The notes: a model not told the origin generated them from the sequence alone. Shown: positions 9,127 through 17,226, counted from the stretch's first letter. The stretch: DNA of 64,000 nucleotides from Companilactobacillus kimchiensis (GCF_001438805.1 NZ_JQCF01000005.1:1-64000); one strand, 5' to 3'. Numbers and translations: made by a program.

Positions 9127-9261
9127 ATAATTAATCTCCAAATATATTTCTCAAAAATGTATACGTTTTATTATACACCATGGAGCATTTGAAAAATGTT
9201 TCACTTAGTCGTATCTATTATTGAAAAAATCAGTTATATTTGTATATGGGTGAAAAGACAA

Positions 9262-9612
9262 ATGGATTATTCAAAACAAAAGTTACTACTATCAATATTA
9301 ATTGAATTCAAAATTTCGTTTAACAAACAAATTAATGAATCAATAATTAATCAAGAGATTGATGGATTTATCAAACAGTCAGTTGATGAACTCGCTGACA
9401 AACAATTTCGAGGTTCATTGTTTGATAAGGAAGTTGATAAAATAATTACCAAAGTTAATCAAGCAAGGACTGAGGATGAATTGGTCTTTAATGATTATAC
9501 TGGTCGTCTCTGGGAAGCTATTCTCAAAATAACTGAACGGACAACTAGTTTTGAAACAGCTTATTCTTTGATTGATATCTTGGGTTCAAAAAATGCTTCT
9601 CTTAAATTATAA
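9262..9612 (+). CDS. Hypothetical helical protein, possible immunity-type
   Basis: I do not recognise a family with certainty. From ATG 9262 (MDYSKQKLLLSILIEFK) it is 116 residues, soluble, and predicted mostly helical. That fits the size and style of small immunity proteins, but I cannot show homology. The frame stays open to an ATG at 9196, which would add a hydrophobic 22-residue segment. The GGAG before 9196 is about 11 nt away and the site before 9262 is weak, so the start is uncertain. A shared convergent terminator overlaps the stop. Confidence 0.5.
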   Translation: MDYSKQKLLLSILIEFKISFNKQINESIINQEIDGFIKQSVDELADKQFRGSLFDKEVDKIITKVNQARTEDELVFNDYTGRLWEAILKITERTTSFETAYSLIDILGSKNASLKL

Positions 9613-9630
9613 GAGAGGCATTTTTTAATT
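9592..9630. terminator. Bidirectional terminator between convergent genes
   Basis: ATGCTTCTCTTA and TAAGAGAGGCAT form a 12-bp stem with a 5-nt loop and U-tracts on both sides. It serves the plus gene ending at 9612 and the minus gene ending at 9625. Confidence 0.85.
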
Positions 9631-9945
9631 GAGTGATCCAAAGGTAATATGAGTTGCAATCAAACCATAACCAAGGTTTAAATCACGTAGGCGTTTACGA
9701 TCCATTGTTTTTAATTTTCCTTTGATATATGAATAAAGAGTTCGATTGGCCGTTGGTAATGACATCGGTGCTATAAAATTATCATGATAATTTTTGTAAA
9801 TCTCAACACAAACGTCTATTTCATCGGTACCATTTAATAGCCTTTGAGCACTTTTGAAAAGGTCTTTTTTGTATTCCTGAGGTTGATTGGAAAGGTCTTC
9901 TTTGTATGAAGCATCGATTAAATCGAACAATTGTGAATTTTCCAA
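9625..9945 (-). CDS. Bacteriocin immunity-like protein (EntA_Immun type)
   Basis: A 106-residue soluble helical protein. Its N-terminus (LFDLIDASYKEDLSNQPQ), the middle (LFKSAQRLLNGTD) and its size resemble enterocin A/pediocin-type immunity proteins. These form four-helix bundles that block the bacteriocin-bound mannose PTS receptor from inside the cell. It starts with TTG at 9945, preceded by AAGGAG about 9 nt away. It appears to be the last gene of a minus-strand operon behind three genes of the FGKKV membrane family. The assignment rests on pattern resemblance, so it is moderate. No bacteriocin structural gene is visible nearby. Confidence 0.55.
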   Translation of the reverse strand: MENSQLFDLIDASYKEDLSNQPQEYKKDLFKSAQRLLNGTDEIDVCVEIYKNYHDNFIAPMSLPTANRTLYSYIKGKLKTMDRKRLRDLNLGYGLIATHITFGSLN

Positions 9946-9976
9946 TTAAAAGCATCTCCTTAAATATTATTTTGAC

Positions 9977-10552
9977 CTAGAATTTTTCCTTAACTAAATT
10001 AACTTTTGTATTAGTGTTGGTTTCCAATAAACTAATTACTTGTTTAATACTCGTTTTATCCTTTGCATTTTTTGATAAATCCAAAGCTACTTCTTGATTA
10101 TTATTTAATTTAAATGCCAAATAATAAGGGCTTTCGAAATGTTCTACCATTGAACCAACAACATAAAAGCTAGCTGAAATGGGACCATTAGGACCAATTC
10201 CCTCAGGAACAGTCATTCCTTCTCCGACAACTAATGAAATTGACTTAATTGTCGGATATTTTACTAATGATTCCTTAGTAACAATAGGTAATAAAATTGC
10301 TTTGATTTTTTTACCTATCGTGGTGTAATCATAATAATGCAGTCCTTGATCATCCACTTTCCAGTAACCATAGGAACTACCAATATTTAGAGAATAAATA
10401 ATTGGTACTATTATCAGAGCAAAAACCCCAAATACTGTTGCTATAGTCAGTTGATGTGATACTAAAAACATTATATAACCAACGATTAGACTAATAATTA
10501 GGCATAATAGTAAAGGAAAATAATTAATCTTTCGACCAAATTGTAAACTCAT
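9977..10552 (-). CDS. FGKKV-family membrane protein (paralogue 1)
   Basis: This unrecognised protein has 191 residues from ATG 10552; the upstream GTG would sit on the ribosome binding site. It has the family layout seen in five other genes here: an N-terminal FGRKINYFPL motif, two close membrane helices, then a soluble beta-rich domain. That domain contains GYWKVDDQGLHYYDY, a conserved LLP, a SI(S/T)(L/F) strand and a C-terminal ALDLSKNAKD segment. It is closest to the gene at 23816 (MSLRFGRKISYLPF). The soluble part may be a PH-like or bPH-type sensor domain, which is inference. It is third in the minus-strand operon. Confidence 0.7.
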   Translation of the reverse strand: MSLQFGRKINYFPLLLCLIISLIVGYIMFLVSHQLTIATVFGVFALIIVPIIYSLNIGSSYGYWKVDDQGLHYYDYTTIGKKIKAILLPIVTKESLVKYPTIKSISLVVGEGMTVPEGIGPNGPISASFYVVGSMVEHFESPYYLAFKLNNNQEVALDLSKNAKDKTSIKQVISLLETNTNTKVNLVKEKF

Positions 10553-10573
10553 ATCAATCACTATCCTTAATTT

Positions 10574-11122
10574 TTATTCTTGACCTAAAACTTTGAGTAA
10601 TAGATTCAATTTATCAATTGTTTTGTTGCGACTGTAGGTATAATCACGAGCAATGCTCATATTAACGGTTGAACCATCAATCAGATTTAATCTGACAAAA
10701 TCAGGATGATGCGCCATGGAAATTGCACCGGTAAAGACCCCGACAGCAGCTGTGTAAGGCAAAGCCATTGGTATTTCAAAGCGGTTGTCTAGATCACCAA
10801 TGAAGGTAATCGATTTGATAGAATTTTTGTTAATCGTGGTATATTTTGATAATGGTGGCACCAACATACTTAAGAGACGATTGTTCCATTTATCAACATC
10901 GTAATATCTAATTCCATCACTATTGACGTCCCAATAAACGAAGAGAATGGGAACATTTAGAAAATAGTAGCCAAAGAAAACGATACAGAAAAAGACAAAG
11001 CCGACGCCTAATCCATAGAGACCAGAGTTAAGTACATCAGCGGTTGGATAACCAGCGATTAAACCAATTAACAAACTAATTATTAATGGACGATAAGAAA
11101 CTCTTTTACCAAACTTCAACAT
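10574..11122 (-). CDS. FGKKV-family membrane protein (paralogue 2)
   Basis: It has 182 residues from ATG 11122, which follows GAGGG at 7-nt spacing; an in-frame Met 24 bases upstream is less likely. The start MLKFGKRVSYRPL matches the family. Two membrane helices are followed by YWDVNSDGIRYYDVD, LVPPLSKYTTI, SITFIGD and a C-terminal MSIARDYTYSRNKT segment. That segment closely matches the paralogue at 11233 (LSIARDYVYGSKKT). Function is unknown. It lies between paralogues 1 and 3, with a 110-bp upstream gap that carries an inverted repeat TACCAGTT/AACTGGTA. Confidence 0.7.
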   Translation of the reverse strand: MLKFGKRVSYRPLIISLLIGLIAGYPTADVLNSGLYGLGVGFVFFCIVFFGYYFLNVPILFVYWDVNSDGIRYYDVDKWNNRLLSMLVPPLSKYTTINKNSIKSITFIGDLDNRFEIPMALPYTAAVGVFTGAISMAHHPDFVRLNLIDGSTVNMSIARDYTYSRNKTIDKLNLLLKVLGQE

Positions 11123-11232
11123 AATATGACCCTCTTTTAAATTCAAGTTTTATTATCCGTACCAGTTAAGAATAACCTGTTTGAGAACTGGTAAATGTAT
11201 AACATCTTGAATGCCTATTTTTTATTCCTGAA

Positions 11233-11823
11233 TTAACTTAAACTGACGTTATGATTGTTGTGGTAGTTGATTTTAATCTGAGTATTATCAAGACTGTCGA
11301 AGAATTGATCTAATTTTTCGAGGGTCTTTTTAGAGCCGTAAACATAGTCACGAGCAATACTTAATTCGATTGTCTTGCCATCATTCATAGTTAGAACTAA
11401 AGTGACAGGTTTTTTGATCATTGAAAGAACAGGTGTTAAAACAGCATAGAAAGCTGAATACTGGGCGGCATAGGTAACTTGTTCGGGTTTTACCAACTTA
11501 CCAGTAACGGTGATTGATTGAATGTCCTTTTTATTGATGGTTATCAATTGATTTTTGAATGGTAAGAAAATCATTGAGAGACGATGAGAAATACTAGTCA
11601 TATCGTTATATTTGATAATATCTTGATCGGCTTCCCAATAGTTAAAGGTGACAGGTAAACTAGGTAAATAATAACCAAATAATACGATTGAAAAGACTGC
11701 TAAACCAATTAATAATCCTAGACCTAAATCGTTAGTTACTCCAAGTGCAATGATAGGAATCAAAGCATAATAGAAGCTAATTAAAATAGGTCTGTATGAA
11801 ACTTTTTTTCCAAATTTAAACAT
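11233..11823 (-). CDS. FGKKV-family membrane protein (paralogue 3), first in operon
   Basis: A 196-residue member starting MFKFGKKVSYRPI. Two membrane helices are followed by NYWEADQDIIKYNDM, the LPF/ITINKKDIQSITVTG region and LSIARDYVYGSKKT. It leads the minus-strand run 11233-10574-9977-9625, which ends in an immunity-like gene. Its promoter carries a 14-bp box identical to that before the XRE-fusion gene at 22885, suggesting shared control. The role is unknown. The link with immunity genes suggests a part in peptide sensing or resistance, which is inference. Confidence 0.7.
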   Translation of the reverse strand: MFKFGKKVSYRPILISFYYALIPIIALGVTNDLGLGLLIGLAVFSIVLFGYYLPSLPVTFNYWEADQDIIKYNDMTSISHRLSMIFLPFKNQLITINKKDIQSITVTGKLVKPEQVTYAAQYSAFYAVLTPVLSMIKKPVTLVLTMNDGKTIELSIARDYVYGSKKTLEKLDQFFDSLDNTQIKINYHNNHNVSLS

Positions 11824-11911
11824 AAGATTACCTTCTTTGAAATTTTAATTAATAGTTTTAAATCAAAATCCAATCAGTGAAAAGGCCTTTTCGTTTCCCT
11901 CTTGCACCTTG

Positions 11912-11948
11912 AGTATAGTTGCTGTATCAAGGGAAATGCACGCACTTA
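11912..11948 (-). promoter_or_regulatory. Promoter with TAAGTGCGTGCATT box (paralogue operon)
   Basis: On the minus strand the box TAAGTGCGTGCATT (11935-11948) ends in a -35-like TGCATT. A 17-bp spacer leads to TATACT (11912-11917). The box, its overlap with -35 and the spacer length are the same as at 22822-22858. Confidence 0.65.
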
Positions 11949-11966
11949 ATGGTTGCAAAATTCCAA

Positions 11967-11995
11967 ACAAAAAGCACACCGTTATAACGGTGTGT
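11967..11995 (-). terminator. Terminator of the LytTR operon
   Basis: A perfect palindrome ACACCGTTATAACGGTGT, read on the minus strand, is followed by GCTTTTTG just past the response-regulator stop. Confidence 0.8.
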
Positions 11996-11996
11996 T

Positions 11997-12746
11997 TTAA
12001 AGTGTCTGCTGAATAATATTTTTAAGCTTCTTGGATTTACCAATTGAGAACTTCCGAGAACTACCATCAGCAAAACCAACTTCTCTAATTGAGAAATCGA
12101 CATGGTGGATATTTTCAGGATTGATCAAACAGGAACGACTGATTCGGAATAAGAACGTATATTTAGTTTCTAGTTCACTCAGTTTGCCGTAAAATTCAAA
12201 TTTGCCATTAGTTGTATAAAGATTCAGGCGATGGGGGATATCAGATGCTTCTAAGAAAACCACCTCTGATTTATCTAAATTAAAAACTTGTGTCCCAACT
12301 TCAAAGGAGAAGCCTTTCTTTTGAACGGTTCTGGTCTCATCAATGATTTGCTTAGCGTAATCTAAAGTATCGTAAATCTCTTTGCGATAATCATCTAGTG
12401 GTTGGTCCTTGGCAATGAAATCGAGGGCAGCCACTTTTCTTTTTAAGGTCAAAGGGGCTAATTCATCATGAGTGGTTACAAAAATAATTTCGGCTTGAAC
12501 GTCTTTTTTACGAATGATCTCCGCTAATTGAATACCATCAATCTCAGACTTTAAGTCGATATCTAAGAAATAAATACCATTTTGTGGTTCAGCTTCATTG
12601 AGATAGTTGCTGACTTGTTCTGGTTTGGAAGCTTGTAATTCAACTTTAAAGAGGTCGCTATGAAATAGGATATAATTTTCTACTAAAGTATCCAGTTGTT
12701 CTAATTGAATCGGATCGTCTTCGCACATGATGATAGGATAACTCAT
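11997..12746 (-). CDS. LytTR-family response regulator (AgrA/PlnD type)
   Basis: A 249-residue regulator. The N-terminal receiver domain has acidic pocket E9-D10-D11, phospho-acceptor Asp62 in FLDID, a Thr in FVTTHDE and a conserved Lys in DFIAKDQP. The C-terminal LytTR DNA-binding domain spans about residues 145-249 (VVFLEASDIPHRLNLY, FRISRSCLINPENI). Regulators of this type bind paired 9-bp repeats about 21 bp apart, and such a pair is present at 21501-21531. It is the last gene of the operon, 5 bp after kinase A. In lactobacilli the type usually answers peptide pheromones and drives bacteriocin or immunity genes. Confidence 0.92.
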   Translation of the reverse strand: MSYPIIMCEDDPIQLEQLDTLVENYILFHSDLFKVELQASKPEQVSNYLNEAEPQNGIYFLDIDLKSEIDGIQLAEIIRKKDVQAEIIFVTTHDELAPLTLKRKVAALDFIAKDQPLDDYRKEIYDTLDYAKQIIDETRTVQKKGFSFEVGTQVFNLDKSEVVFLEASDIPHRLNLYTTNGKFEFYGKLSELETKYTFLFRISRSCLINPENIHHVDFSIREVGFADGSSRKFSIGKSKKLKNIIQQTL

Positions 12747-12751
12747 AATAA

Positions 12752-14026
12752 TTAATCTCCTTTGGTGATTAGTGTGATATGAAATCTAAACCACTTGTCA
12801 TTTTTACTATATTGGATAAAAATATTGGAATACTTTTTTTTCAAATTTTTAATATGTAATTTTTCTAAACCATCAGTTTCCTTCTTAGTTGTCGGTACCT
12901 TGCTGACGGTGTTATTGATTAAAAAGGCCAACTGTTGATCTTCTTTAGTGATGGATAATTGAATTGCACCATGTTCTTGATCCTTAGTGTACTCGATAGC
13001 ATTGTCGATTGCCTGACTTAGCAGATTGATCAAATCAAGGATATTGATCGGAACATCGGTTAATTCATCGTAGCAATTGAAGTAACTGACAATATTATTT
13101 TTATTGATAGTATTTAATTTACTAATAAAAAGACTCTTTAAATACGGATTTTTGACGTTATTCAAATCTTTATAAAGATCCATCGAGAGGTTGTTGAGAT
13201 AGTCGTCGGAGTAATTTTCCAGATTATCTAAAGCTTGGTTCATCGCGTCATAATCTTGTTCATCCGCAACTGTTCGCAAACTAAAGAGTAAATTTTTATA
13301 ATCGTGTTTAAAATGACGTAATTTTAATTGATCTTTCTCGAGACGGTCAGTATATGACTTGAGATTTTCAACCTGTTCCTCAGTAAATTTATCTTGATAA
13401 ACTTTCTTTTGGCGCCGACGAGAAATGAAGAAAATAATGATGATAAAAAAGGCCTGAATTAATATAAAAAGTAGAATTCCTGCAATCAAGATGGCATATC
13501 TAAGATTGAAATGTTGTAGGAATAAATACATCATGTCGAAAGTTATATAGATATAACCCAAAATAATACCGGTAATAGCTGACTTTCGAGTTTGGAAGTA
13601 ATTAGTTAGTTTAAAGTAATTGAAAAAATAGACAAAAGCTGAAGCAATGACAAAATACATTAGATTAATTACCAAAGAAATCTCATAAGATCCTGACAAA
13701 TTAGTAGAATAAAAATGAATTAAAATCGCTATTGATATCATTGTGATGAGAAATCTAATCAAAACACTTAGAACGATGATATTAATCAAATAATAATCGG
13801 TTCGTTTGTGATTCCCAAAGCTAAAGTACATCAGAATCATAATGAAGAAAATCCCATAATCTCGTAAAAAAACATTTAAAATAATCGAAATAATTAAGAG
13901 TATCAAGGAAGTGATGATTCTTCGTTGGGCTGATATTTTGGCATGATAAAGTAAATTAAAAATGTAATAAAAAATTGACCATGATAAAAACATTACTAAT
14001 AAATTTGGTCCAATAATAGATGGCAT
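12752..14026 (-). CDS. HPK10 sensor kinase A: His present, ATP lid degenerate
   Basis: A 424-residue AgrC/PlnB-type sensor with about six N-terminal membrane helices (to about residue 202), a coiled linker and a kinase region. The phospho-accepting motif is intact (FKHDYKN, His241) and so is the N-box (AIDNAIEY, Asn342). The G-box region is not normal. Where kinase B has a lid and GFGL, this protein is about 10 residues shorter and reads ETDGLEKLHIKNL, losing the first Gly and most of the lid. It aligns residue for residue with kinase B up to about position 375. It probably cannot bind ATP normally and may depend on kinase B, which is inference. It lies between kinase B (18-bp gap) and the regulator (5-bp gap). 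Confidence 0.88.
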   Translation of the reverse strand: MPSIIGPNLLVMFLSWSIFYYIFNLLYHAKISAQRRIITSLILLIISIILNVFLRDYGIFFIMILMYFSFGNHKRTDYYLINIIVLSVLIRFLITMISIAILIHFYSTNLSGSYEISLVINLMYFVIASAFVYFFNYFKLTNYFQTRKSAITGIILGYIYITFDMMYLFLQHFNLRYAILIAGILLFILIQAFFIIIIFFISRRRQKKVYQDKFTEEQVENLKSYTDRLEKDQLKLRHFKHDYKNLLFSLRTVADEQDYDAMNQALDNLENYSDDYLNNLSMDLYKDLNNVKNPYLKSLFISKLNTINKNNIVSYFNCYDELTDVPINILDLINLLSQAIDNAIEYTKDQEHGAIQLSITKEDQQLAFLINNTVSKVPTTKKETDGLEKLHIKNLKKKYSNIFIQYSKNDKWFRFHITLITKGD

Positions 14027-14044
14027 CGGATATCCTCCTCTCGA

Positions 14045-15340
14045 TTATTTGATAATGATGATACTCAAGTTAAACCATTTATTATTATTGTGATATTGCA
14101 CAAACAGGCTGGGATACTTTTTCTTGATATCTTGAACGTTAACTAAACCAAAACCGGAATGATGTCGCTTAGTTGTAAAACCTTCCTGCATGATTTCTTT
14201 AACATCTGTTTTAACAGCAATCGTATTATTAATAATGAAAGAAAGTTGTTTCTCTTCTTGAATGATTGCGATTTGAATTTGACTATTAGCTTGTCCCTTA
14301 GTTGCTTCCAAAGCATTATCCAGTGAAATTCCCAGCAGACGAACTAAATCAAAGATATTGATAGGAATTTCGTTGACGACATCACGACATTCAAAGTGGC
14401 AATCGATATTGTTTTGGTTAATCAAGGTTAATTTACTAATGAAAAGACTTTTTAAATAAGGATTTTGAACATTGTTGAGATCTTTAAATAGTTGCATCGA
14501 AATATTATCAAAATAACTATTGGAATAATCTTCCAAAGTACCTAATGAATCCTTCATTTTCTGATAATCACCAGCATGAGCAATCGTTCGAAGGCCTGAA
14601 ATAGTTCCTTTATAATTTTGTTCAAAAGCCCGTAATTTAATCTGATCATGTTCTAATTGGTCAGTATACATTTTGAGATTTTTCAATTGTTCCTTAGTAA
14701 GATCACGTGAATAGGCTTCTTTTTGATTTTGATTACTCTTCAAAAAGATGATTACGATGAAGGTGCATTGAATCAAAATAAACATTAAAATCCCCGAAAT
14801 TAAATCAGAATAAGCTTGGTCGTGTTGAATGATACGCATGAAGATGTACAGGACAATAAATAAATAACCTGATAAAAGACTAAAAAGACCAGACTTTTTC
14901 AAACCCCAATTTTCTTCGATATTGAAATATTTGTATAAAACTACAAAAATAATGGCAAAAAATAGTTTGATTAGGGCATTTGTTAGGACAAACATTAAAC
15001 TACCGGCGATATTATGTGTTGAAATATTATGAGCGTAGAAAATAATAATCGCAACGTTAGCCAAGGTTTCAGAAATTAGCCTAACTAGTGAGGTTAAGAG
15101 AATCGTATTGATCAAAAGTAAATTTAATTTTTGATGATGCTCGAAAGCAAAGTAGATCATTAAAGCAACGATTGGATATGATAGGTCATTTAAAAACATA
15201 TCTGCCAGAACAGATAGAATAAAGAGAATTATTAGAGGATAGAATTTTTGTGGCCGATAGAGTGATTTAAAGACAAAATAAAAAATCACCCATGTCAAAA
15301 GACGTCCCAGAGCGTAAACACCCGGATCAATGTAAATCAT
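14045..15340 (-). CDS. HPK10 sensor kinase B: G-box intact, phospho-His replaced by Gln
   Basis: A 431-residue paralogue of kinase A with the same membrane topology. The N-box (SLDNALEAT, Asn342) and the G-box (HSGFGLVNV, GFGL at 396-399) are intact. The phosphorylation motif is not: FKHDYKN in kinase A is FEQNYKG here, with Gln241 exactly at the position of His241. Three changed residues in that motif make a sequencing error unlikely. It should be able to bind ATP but not to be phosphorylated on the usual His. It is first in the operon B-A-regulator, 14 bp downstream of a perfect 24-bp palindrome. It is divergent from a small-protein and immunity gene cluster. Confidence 0.88.
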   Translation of the reverse strand: MIYIDPGVYALGRLLTWVIFYFVFKSLYRPQKFYPLIILFILSVLADMFLNDLSYPIVALMIYFAFEHHQKLNLLLINTILLTSLVRLISETLANVAIIIFYAHNISTHNIAGSLMFVLTNALIKLFFAIIFVVLYKYFNIEENWGLKKSGLFSLLSGYLFIVLYIFMRIIQHDQAYSDLISGILMFILIQCTFIVIIFLKSNQNQKEAYSRDLTKEQLKNLKMYTDQLEHDQIKLRAFEQNYKGTISGLRTIAHAGDYQKMKDSLGTLEDYSNSYFDNISMQLFKDLNNVQNPYLKSLFISKLTLINQNNIDCHFECRDVVNEIPINIFDLVRLLGISLDNALEATKGQANSQIQIAIIQEEKQLSFIINNTIAVKTDVKEIMQEGFTTKRHHSGFGLVNVQDIKKKYPSLFVQYHNNNKWFNLSIIIIK

Positions 15341-15353
15341 TTTTATCCCCCTA

Positions 15354-15377
15354 TGATAATTAATATATTAATTATCA
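15354..15377. promoter_or_regulatory. Perfect 24-bp palindrome upstream of kinase B
   Basis: TGATAATTAATA is followed directly by its exact complement, with no spacer. It lies in the divergent region, 14 bp from the kinase B start. It could be a dimeric operator or part of an AT-rich promoter. Confidence 0.5.
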
Positions 15378-15408
15378 CATATTTTACTAATGAAAAAGTA
15401 AGGACATC

Positions 15409-15540
15409 ATGAATCCGATTAAATTTCGTCTTGAATTTGTATTCAGGAAGAGAAATCCACCAGTTCAGGATATTTTGATATCGCTTTATTCAGTAGATGG
15501 TACATTAGGGTCAGAAATAGAAGGGGAGCGTTTAAGATGA
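15409..15540 (+). CDS. Possible 43-residue small protein
   Basis: An ORF too short for most gene callers. The ATG at 15409 follows AAGGA at 6-nt spacing. The frame codes 43 residues beginning MNPIKFRLEFVFRKRNPP and ends in TGA overlapping the next ATG (ATGA), which would allow translational coupling. It has no signal peptide, no double-glycine leader and no family I recognise, and it uses some rare codons (AGG, ATA, AGA). It could be a true small protein, a regulatory upstream ORF or chance. Confidence 0.35.
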   Translation: MNPIKFRLEFVFRKRNPPVQDILISLYSVDGTLGSEIEGERLR

Positions 15541-15749
15541 TCTTGAAATATATAGTTGGTATTTTAGCGGTTCTATTTGGAATTTATCAAATGGTGAATT
15601 CATACAAGTACGTGAAAGTTGAGCAACATTATGGCAATAAAACGACTTCTAATTTTACAGCGTTTACCGTTTGGTACAGTTTTTTATTTGGATTATTTTT
15701 TTTCATTTTTGGAGTAGCCTTTCTTTTGACTAAAGGTACGCTATTTTAA
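15537..15749 (+). CDS. Two-TM miniprotein (paralogue i)
   Basis: A 70-residue protein with two predicted membrane helices separated by a charged loop (KYVKVEQHYGNKTT). The ribosome binding site AGAAGGGGAG is strong. The helix pattern (IxxGIxQ near the start, FLFGLFFxxxG near the end) recurs at 21986 and 22260, forming a small paralogous set. It is followed after 9 bp by an immunity-like gene, so it probably shares an operon with it. The role is unknown; a membrane immunity or accessory peptide is possible. Confidence 0.6.
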   Translation: MILKYIVGILAVLFGIYQMVNSYKYVKVEQHYGNKTTSNFTAFTVWYSFLFGLFFFIFGVAFLLTKGTLF

Positions 15750-15758
15750 GGAGAAATT

Positions 15759-16100
15759 ATGGATATCAGAGAAGACGCTAAGTTACACATTCACAATTTA
15801 TATAACTCATTGAACCAACGTCAGGAAAAACCCTCTTATCTGTTAAATATTACTGATGTTTTAGCACAGGTTTATCTAAAAATGGATACAGCTAAGAATC
15901 CAGAAGTATGGCTTAATCGTTTGGCCAATTATATTTATAATGAAGAATTTAATCGGATTCATTTAACCCGAGAAGAAGATAAAGATTTAATGGCATTAGG
16001 TAATTTATCTAAGAGTGCTGGATGGAACGGGATGAATCGTGGTAATTTCAATGATAAATCACAGTTTTATAGCATTTTTGAAAGGATGCCACGACGTTAA
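15759..16100 (+). CDS. Bacteriocin immunity-like protein
   Basis: A 113-residue soluble helical protein (MDIREDAKLHIHNLYNSLNQ, then ITDVLAQVYLKMDTAKNPEVW and a basic tail FERMPRR). Its size, helix spacing and the phrase KNPEVWLNRLANYIY fit the pediocin-like immunity family (EntA_Immun), though less clearly than the next gene. AAGGAG lies at ideal spacing before the ATG. The neighbours are a two-TM miniprotein and a second immunity-like gene, so the set may form an immunity cassette without a bacteriocin gene. Confidence 0.55.
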   Translation: MDIREDAKLHIHNLYNSLNQRQEKPSYLLNITDVLAQVYLKMDTAKNPEVWLNRLANYIYNEEFNRIHLTREEDKDLMALGNLSKSAGWNGMNRGNFNDKSQFYSIFERMPRR

Positions 16101-16212
16101 AAGACGGTTCGTCTAATTAGGACGGATAGTTGATGGTTAAAATATTTTGATTGTAGACTGAATTTGGTAGCAAACCTATTTTATGTATCGTTTTGTGAAG
16201 GAAGAATAAAAG

Positions 16213-16515
16213 ATGAAACGTGAAGAGAAAGTAACATTATTAATGGATCAAATGAGTGAAGCATACGCTGATCCAGAAGTTAAAAAAAATCCTGAACTAG
16301 CACAATCCATTTTGAACTCAGCTAAGGAATTAGAAAAAAATGGTAACGTCGATTTAGTCTCAACCAGACTTTGTAAAAAAATTTGGTTGAGTGATATTGG
16401 AAATAATAATAAAATCCCTAAGGCAGCACTTGTTTTATACAATCAATGCAAAGGTAAAGAAATGAAGTACGATGGTATTGCAACAGCAGCAATTATGTCA
16501 GGATTTTGGTTCTAA
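16213..16515 (+). CDS. Bacteriocin immunity protein (EntA_Immun family)
   Basis: A 100-residue helical protein with the typical family opening: MKREEKVTLLMDQMSEAY, then DPEVKKNPELAQSILNSAKE, then a segment LVSTRLCKKIWLSD. Immunity proteins of this family act in the cytoplasm and protect the mannose PTS from class IIa bacteriocins. It has its own AAGGAAG site and follows the previous immunity-like gene after 112 bp. That gap has a short hairpin but no clear promoter. It ends at a bidirectional terminator. No cognate bacteriocin is visible. Confidence 0.65.
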   Translation: MKREEKVTLLMDQMSEAYADPEVKKNPELAQSILNSAKELEKNGNVDLVSTRLCKKIWLSDIGNNNKIPKAALVLYNQCKGKEMKYDGIATAAIMSGFWF

Positions 16516-16566
16516 AATAACCTAAGTTCATTTGATTTTAAAAATGAATTTAGGTTATTTTTTTAG
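16516..16566. terminator. Bidirectional terminator between immunity gene and paralogue 4
   Basis: An AATAACCTAAGTTCATTT arm and its near-complement form a long stem with a U-tract on the plus strand (TTATTTTTTT). The convergent minus gene ends inside it. Confidence 0.8.
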
Positions 16567-17159
16567 TATTGATAAATATTAATGGCCTTTCTAGTTGCAT
16601 TGGATAAATGGATTATTTCAGGATTAAATTCATTTAAAAATAAATTTAATTTACCAATGGTTTCATCTTGATGTGCAACGTAATCGCGGGATAAGTCGAG
16701 ATCAATATGACTGTTATCAGTCATAATTAATCTAATTTTAACTGGATCATTGATCATCAAAATTAGATTATATATAAAGCCGCCTTCTTCAGAAACGATT
16801 AATTCTGAAGATAAACTAGGATTATGTTGGGGCAATCCCAAAATAGAAATAGAGATGATTTTGGCCTTATCGATAGTGTGTATAGGCAAGGTGATTGGTA
16901 AGAAGATAGCTAAGAAGCGATGGTTTAACTTTTTGATATCGCTGTAATGGATGCTAGTTTTATCTGAATCCCAATAATTAAAAAGCACTGGTAAAACCAA
17001 GAGGTAATGTCCCAAAATCATTAGTAAAAACATGATGGCGCCAATTTTTAGACCGAGGGATTTAGAAATATTCAATCCAAAGAGTGCTCCGATGACTAAA
17101 GCAGTGCTCAGACTGATTAGGAGCGGTCGATAATTAACTTTTTTTCCGAATTTTAACAT
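16563..17159 (-). CDS. FGKKV-family membrane protein (paralogue 4)
   Basis: A 198-residue member of the same family, starting MLKFGKKVNYRPL. Two membrane helices are followed by NYWDSDKTSIHYSDI, a conserved FLPI, an IISISILG strand and a C-terminal LDLSRDYVAHQDET segment. It is a single gene on the minus strand, divergent from the gntR/ABC operon. A 14-bp inverted repeat (CAATCCCAATTCAT and complement, 17188-17226) lies just before it, too far from any U-tract to be a terminator. Function is unknown. Confidence 0.68.
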   Translation of the reverse strand: MLKFGKKVNYRPLLISLSTALVIGALFGLNISKSLGLKIGAIMFLLMILGHYLLVLPVLFNYWDSDKTSIHYSDIKKLNHRFLAIFLPITLPIHTIDKAKIISISILGLPQHNPSLSSELIVSEEGGFIYNLILMINDPVKIRLIMTDNSHIDLDLSRDYVAHQDETIGKLNLFLNEFNPEIIHLSNATRKAINIYQY

Positions 17160-17187
17160 GACATATCAGTTCTTCCATTTCATATCC

Positions 17188-17226
17188 AATCCCAATTCAT
17201 TCTAAATTTAGCATGAATTGGGATTG
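17188..17226. promoter_or_regulatory. 14-bp inverted repeat upstream of paralogue 4
   Basis: CAATCCCAATTCAT and ATGAATTGGGATTG flank an 11-nt centre. It lies about 30 bp before the paralogue 4 start. Without a U-tract it is more likely an operator or leader hairpin than a terminator. Confidence 0.4.
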
